DNA of 8,770 nt from Hydrogenophaga sp. (lineage in GTDB: Bacteria > Pseudomonadota > Gammaproteobacteria > Burkholderiales > Burkholderiaceae_C), in the NCBI GenBank assembly GCA_025458415.1, contig JALOSN010000023.1:1-8770 (forward strand). The letters run 5' to 3'. Shown here in pieces: positions 5,574 through 8,770 of the stretch. Numbering within the stretch: position 1 is the first letter of the stretch; every line of letters begins with the position of its first letter. The translations under genes and the position numbers were made by a program. The notes below the pieces were generated by a model. It did not search any database. It was not told the origin of the DNA and was given only the letters and a program-made list of their open reading frames with translations.

Positions 5574-8201
5574 TCAGGGCTGCAACAGGCTCACGGGCTG
5601 GAGCGACCAGGCCGTGGTGGTTCCCGGGTTGCGCGCGATGCGAATTTCGCCGGTGGTCCTGTGGCGCAACACCAGATCGGGCAGGGCATCACCATCGGCG
5701 TCCTTGACCGCTGCGATCAGAAAACCCGAAGGGGTGGAAGGGAGTGCCGTCACCAGCGAGGCCAGAGAATAGGTGGCGCCGACCAACCCGCCTCCCTGAC
5801 TCAAGGCGTAGCGGACCACACCTCGGGCATTGAAGACAAAATCGTCGCGACCATCTCCATTGACATCGGGCGTGCCGACAAGCCCTGCCGTGAGCGCCAT
5901 TTCGCCAGAACTGGCAACAAAGTTGCCGGCCACGGCGTCCCAGTGCAGAAACAGTGGCACGCGCGGCGCCAGGCGGTTCTGGATCAGGATCTGTCCACGG
6001 CCTGTTCCATTGAAATCACCGACGGCAACTGGTGACAAGGAAGGAATGGGGCGATCAAGGTAATCGACCAGACCATACAAGTTGACCAAGCCCGGCACAT
6101 AGTTGCCCGATCCGTTGCGCGACAGCAGCACCAGCTGGATCAGCTTGCCTCTTGGCTCGTACAGCACCAGGTCAGCGATACCGTTGCCGTCGAAGTCGGC
6201 CATACCCAGCACCGTCACGCCGGGTGCCACGCGGTCGTGCAACAGCCATTCGCCTGGCGTGGCGACGCCATCGACATCTCGCTCCTGCAGCACGCTGAAG
6301 CTGTCGGTTCCGAACGCACCCGGACGCCGGATGACCACGTCATCCTTGCCGTCTCCGTCTATGTCCTGCACGGTTACCATCCTGTGCGCTCCGGACTCCA
6401 GGGGCTGCAGCACCGCGGGCACACGCCAGGCACCGCTGGGCTCCAGGGCGTCCGCACTGGCGTTCAGACGCGCCGCCTGCAACACGCTGCGGCCGGACGG
6501 GCTGCGACGGGTATCGCTGAACACCAGCTCTGACGGGCCGGACACATGACCCGTACGTCCCACCATGGCCAGCGGCCGCGCAGGGGTGTTGAGCCAGTTG
6601 CGCAGTCCCTTGCTGTAGGCGACCGAAAAACGGCCATAGTCGTCGGGCGCGAACTGTCGATCTCCGCACGCAGAGGCCCCACCCCAGAGGGTTCCAATGA
6701 CCTGCCCGGCTCCATTAAGAAGAGCGGAGCCGCTGCTACCTTCCTCGGTGGTGCCCTCGCTCCAGACCACCCGCAGGTAGTTGCGCTTGGGCGAGGAAAC
6801 GGTCAGGCCGACACTTCGCATCAGGTGATCGCCCTGCGGGTGATGCAGACCAACCACAGGCAGAGCTGTTCCCTGGGTAGCAGCTGTCCAGCCGGCCAGC
6901 CGCAAGCCGCTCATCGGCACGTGATAGGACTGGTTGACCGGCCGCAACAGCGCCACGTCGGTACCGGTGCGCTCGTTCTCCGAATAAAGGTACTCCAGAC
7001 CCACCGCAAAAAGCGCGAGGCGGGGATCCACCGTTGAACCGCCACAGGTGGTCGAACGCCAGAACAGATAGGCATCCGTATCAAAGGCCAGTGCCGGCGT
7101 GGAAATGCAATGGTCTGCGGTCAGCACATAGGGAGCGCCTGTGCGGGCGGCGTCCGCGATCAGCATTCCCGAGCAAGAAAAAGAGCTCGCATAGCCGAAG
7201 ACGTCGTAGTCGATGAACTCGAGGAACATTGAAGCGTCTGCCACACTATCGCTGGATCCGGTGCAGGCATAGTCGCGCTGGCATGTGCCTGACACCGATG
7301 GAGACAGACGTTTGGCGGCCATGGTGGCGCCCGCTTCGGCGGTGTCCATCACCTGATGGATGACTTCCTCGACCCCCAGCGCGACACCAGCCGTGTCGGT
7401 TCCAGGCGGAAGCACAACTTCAACCAAGGCGGTCGGACCCGCCACCGACGGTGCCCAGAAGACGCCTCCACCCAGCACCACCGCGCTGTCGCGCTTGGCT
7501 TGCACACGTGCCAGCACCTGCCGTCCTGACAGCTCAATCATGGAGTCCGCCGCAGGCGCATAGAAGCGCAGGCGGGCATCCGCCGGCAAGGTGTCAATGC
7601 GCAGTCCAAGCCGGACGCTGCGCGCCCCTGGCGTGCTGACACCCAGTGCCGCCACCCTGGTTCCATCGGCCAGCATGCGCCATGGCAGGGAGTTGCTTGC
7701 AGCGGCCGGGGACACGGCAGACTGGGGTGCGATCTTTCGACCCAGTCCTGTCCGCAGGCGACGCTGCCCACCATCATCCGCCCGCTTGCGGTTCTCGTCT
7801 TGTAACCGCTGGATGTCGGCATCCGCCACGGCACCGAGGGACAGCATGACGGGCGACGGGGCGAGGGACACATCCCGCGGCAGGACGGTCGAGCTTCTAC
7901 CCGTGCTGCCCGTGGCCATCACGGTGTGGGACATCACCGACTCGCCCTCATAAGACCTGGGCTCGGCGCTCTCGTCAACAGGGACCAGCGCACCCACACC
8001 GGGGAGCAGCGACGGGAACTCGCCCTCAACCGGCGGCAGGATGGTGCCGCCCTGCCCGTTGTCAGTCGTCTGGAACGTCACGGTGGCCGGCGCCGCGCCC
8101 TGCCCATCTCCCTCGATACCCCCACAAGCCGCCAGCCACACGGCCATCAAAAGACCTGACCTGCGAAGCCAACGCTGCTGCCCCGTGAACTGCGAATCCA
8201 T
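5574..8201 (-). CDS. Lipoprotein precursor: lysyl-endopeptidase-like serine protease with FG-GAP/VCBS repeats
   Basis: The 875-residue product is a predicted cell-surface or secreted protease. It has a lipoprotein signal peptide with lipobox L23-A24-A25-C26, then a Gly/Ser/Pro-rich stretch and a probable propeptide (about 27-300). A trypsin-fold (S1) domain spans about 301-540, with a likely triad H364 (LTADHC), D415 (TDVALL) and S490 (GSSGSALL). Six cysteines (307, 313, 343, 365, 387, 512) follow the spacing of Achromobacter lysyl endopeptidase, and SVSGTC at 302-307 resembles that enzyme's mature start. D520 in DDYGR sits where its lysine-selecting aspartate is expected. The C-terminal part (about 605-860) has five FG-GAP/VCBS-like units with aspartate-rich loops at about 613-621, 669-677, 729-736, 779-787 and 834-842; two match D-x-D/N-G-D-G closely, the others are degenerate. 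The ATG at 8199-8201 has CAAAGG three bases upstream. Substrate is unknown; protease fold very likely, lysine specificity only inferred. Confidence 0.88.
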   Translation of the reverse strand: MDSQFTGQQRWLRRSGLLMAVWLAACGGIEGDGQGAAPATVTFQTTDNGQGGTILPPVEGEFPSLLPGVGALVPVDESAEPRSYEGESVMSHTVMATGSTGRSSTVLPRDVSLAPSPVMLSLGAVADADIQRLQDENRKRADDGGQRRLRTGLGRKIAPQSAVSPAAASNSLPWRMLADGTRVAALGVSTPGARSVRLGLRIDTLPADARLRFYAPAADSMIELSGRQVLARVQAKRDSAVVLGGGVFWAPSVAGPTALVEVVLPPGTDTAGVALGVEEVIHQVMDTAEAGATMAAKRLSPSVSGTCQRDYACTGSSDSVADASMFLEFIDYDVFGYASSFSCSGMLIADAARTGAPYVLTADHCISTPALAFDTDAYLFWRSTTCGGSTVDPRLALFAVGLEYLYSENERTGTDVALLRPVNQSYHVPMSGLRLAGWTAATQGTALPVVGLHHPQGDHLMRSVGLTVSSPKRNYLRVVWSEGTTEEGSSGSALLNGAGQVIGTLWGGASACGDRQFAPDDYGRFSVAYSKGLRNWLNTPARPLAMVGRTGHVSGPSELVFSDTRRSPSGRSVLQAARLNASADALEPSGAWRVPAVLQPLESGAHRMVTVQDIDGDGKDDVVIRRPGAFGTDSFSVLQERDVDGVATPGEWLLHDRVAPGVTVLGMADFDGNGIADLVLYEPRGKLIQLVLLSRNGSGNYVPGLVNLYGLVDYLDRPIPSLSPVAVGDFNGTGRGQILIQNRLAPRVPLFLHWDAVAGNFVASSGEMALTAGLVGTPDVNGDGRDDFVFNARGVVRYALSQGGGLVGATYSLASLVTALPSTPSGFLIAAVKDADGDALPDLVLRHRTTGEIRIARNPGTTTAWSLQPVSLLQP

Positions 8202-8260
8202 CGACCTTTGCCCCTGTGAAAAGTGGTCTATAGCATTAGGCTTTGCAAGCCGTGGCGCAT
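8202..8260 (-). promoter_or_regulatory. Putative promoter and ribosome binding site of the protease gene
   Basis: On the minus strand CAAAGG (8210-8205) gives a good Shine-Dalgarno just before the ATG. TATAGA (8232-8227) could be a -10 box, giving a leader of about 20 bases. A small perfect hairpin-like dyad, GGCTT-TGC-AAGCC (8239-8251), lies just upstream where a regulator could bind. No good -35 is seen. Weak, pattern-based call. Confidence 0.35.
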
Positions 8261-8354
8261 TGTATCGACACGTTTCAACCCGGCGATCAGCTGCACGATC
8301 AACGGCCCGGTGGCTGGCTGCGCGGGTGCATCGGCGGTCGTTCCCCAGAGCATC

Positions 8355-8390
8355 TTCAGGGCGTGACGCGCTTGTCGATTAAAATGCGGG
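8355..8390 (+). promoter_or_regulatory. efp: Putative efp promoter
   Basis: TAAAAT at 8380-8385 is the best -10 match in the gap and sits in a local AT-rich patch. The nearest -35 candidate, TTCAGG at 8355-8360, has a long 19-base spacer and is weak. If used, transcription would start near 8391 and leave an efp leader of about 134 bases. Its presence suggests that efp does not depend on transcription from earP. Confidence 0.4.
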
Positions 8391-8401
8391 ATTGTCTTCG
8401 C

Positions 8402-8425
8402 GCGGAGAACTTGTGCGTTCCCCGC
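8402..8425 (+). promoter_or_regulatory. Leader hairpin upstream of efp
   Basis: GCGGAGAAC (8402-8410) and GTTCCCCGC (8417-8425) pair over nine positions with one mismatch around the loop TTGTGC. It would form near the 5' end of the proposed efp leader RNA. No T tract follows, so it is not a typical terminator; it could stabilise the mRNA or be a chance feature of GC-rich DNA. Confidence 0.3.
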
Positions 8426-8524
8426 CCGCCAGCGTCTGCCTAGCCGCACAGACTGCGTCCAACATTCCTGTTCCCGGGCCCGACGGCCAGCGACGGAACC
8501 CGCGGCCCAATCGATGGAACCCCT

Positions 8525-8770
8525 ATGAAAATCGCCCAAGAAATCCGCGCCGGCAACGTCATCATGCACGGCAAAGACCCGATGATCGTCCTGCGCACCG
8601 AATACGCCCGCGGCGGCCGCGGCGCCGCCACCGTCCGCATGAAACTCAAAGGTCTGCTGGGCAACATCGGCACCGAAGTCGTGTTCAAGGCCGACGACAA
8701 GATGGACCAGATCATCCTGGACCACAAGGAGTGCACCTACTCCTATTTCGCCGACCCGATGTACGTGTTC
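8525..8770 (+). CDS. efp: Elongation factor P, Arg32 (rhamnosylated) type, 3' part outside window
   Basis: EF-P binds between the ribosomal P and E sites and speeds peptide-bond formation at consecutive prolines. Translation from the ATG at 8525-8527 begins MKIAQEIRAGNVIMHGKDPM, the standard EF-P N-terminus, and stays open for 82 codons to the window edge, out of about 185 usual for the family. The tip of the KOW-like domain I reads YARGGRGAATVR, placing arginine at residue 32. This is the acceptor that EarP rhamnosylates, in contrast to the lysine used by the EpmA/EpmB system, and it agrees with earP in the same window. The ribosome binding site is weak (GGAA at 8516-8519). A four-codon frame (ATG at 8514, TGA at 8526-8528) overlaps the start codon. 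Identity is certain; the C-terminal domains are not visible. Confidence 0.97.
   Translation, partial: MKIAQEIRAGNVIMHGKDPMIVLRTEYARGGRGAATVRMKLKGLLGNIGTEVVFKADDKMDQIILDHKECTYSYFADPMYVF

Larger units (their letters stand above)
8261..8524. other. Intergenic region upstream of efp
   Basis: Together with the protease promoter this forms a 323-base gap without a recognisable gene. Open frames cross it on both strands but run antisense into efp or lack any ribosome binding site or family sequence. It appears to hold the efp promoter and a leader of about 130 bases, described separately. No insertion-sequence end, tRNA fragment or clear gene remnant was seen. Confidence 0.5.

Noticed and set aside
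4572..8524. Insertion-sequence or attachment-site boundaries around the two lipoprotein genes
   Set aside because: I looked for terminal inverted repeats, matching direct repeats and transposase remnants at both edges and found none that I can support.
8228..8725. 165-codon minus-strand frame across the efp start
   Set aside because: Most of it is antisense to efp; the remainder in the gap has no supporting homology that I recognise and no good start signal.

Overview
The window looks like chromosomal DNA from a GC-rich betaproteobacterium, most likely of the order Burkholderiales. The basis is the strongly G/C-ending codons, the compact uvrC-pgsA pair, and an EarP rhamnosyltransferase together with an elongation factor P (EF-P) that carries arginine at position 32. 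The order is an inference from gene content; no database search was possible.

Layout. Bases 1-3364 hold three minus-strand genes that probably form one operon: uvrC (nucleotide excision repair nuclease), pgsA (phosphatidylglycerophosphate synthase) and an EamA/DMT-type membrane transporter whose C-terminal end lies outside the window. A 79-base divergent promoter region separates uvrC from earP, which reads on the plus strand (3444-4571). Downstream of earP is a plus-strand gene for a lipoprotein with a C-terminal monoheme cytochrome c domain (4634-5482). It ends at a strong hairpin terminator (5524-5552). From the other side comes a large minus-strand gene (5574-8201) for a lipoprotein that combines a lysyl-endopeptidase-like serine protease with five FG-GAP/VCBS-type calcium-loop repeats. 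A 323-base intergenic region follows, and then the first 82 codons of efp (8525 onward).

How the genes relate. EarP adds rhamnose to Arg32 of EF-P, and the EF-P encoded here has that arginine. The two genes are normally close neighbours; here about 3.95 kb separates them, occupied by two unrelated exported lipoproteins facing each other. The cytochrome protein contains a Pro-Pro-Pro run, the kind of sequence that needs EF-P for efficient translation.

The most unusual object is the protease. Its cysteine spacing, catalytic residues and mature N-terminal motif follow Achromobacter lysyl endopeptidase (Lys-C) as I recall it. It differs in carrying a lipobox and a C-terminal repeat domain, which suggests a membrane-tethered precursor that could be released by self-cleavage. 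No RNA genes, CRISPR arrays, insertion sequences or attachment sites were recognised.
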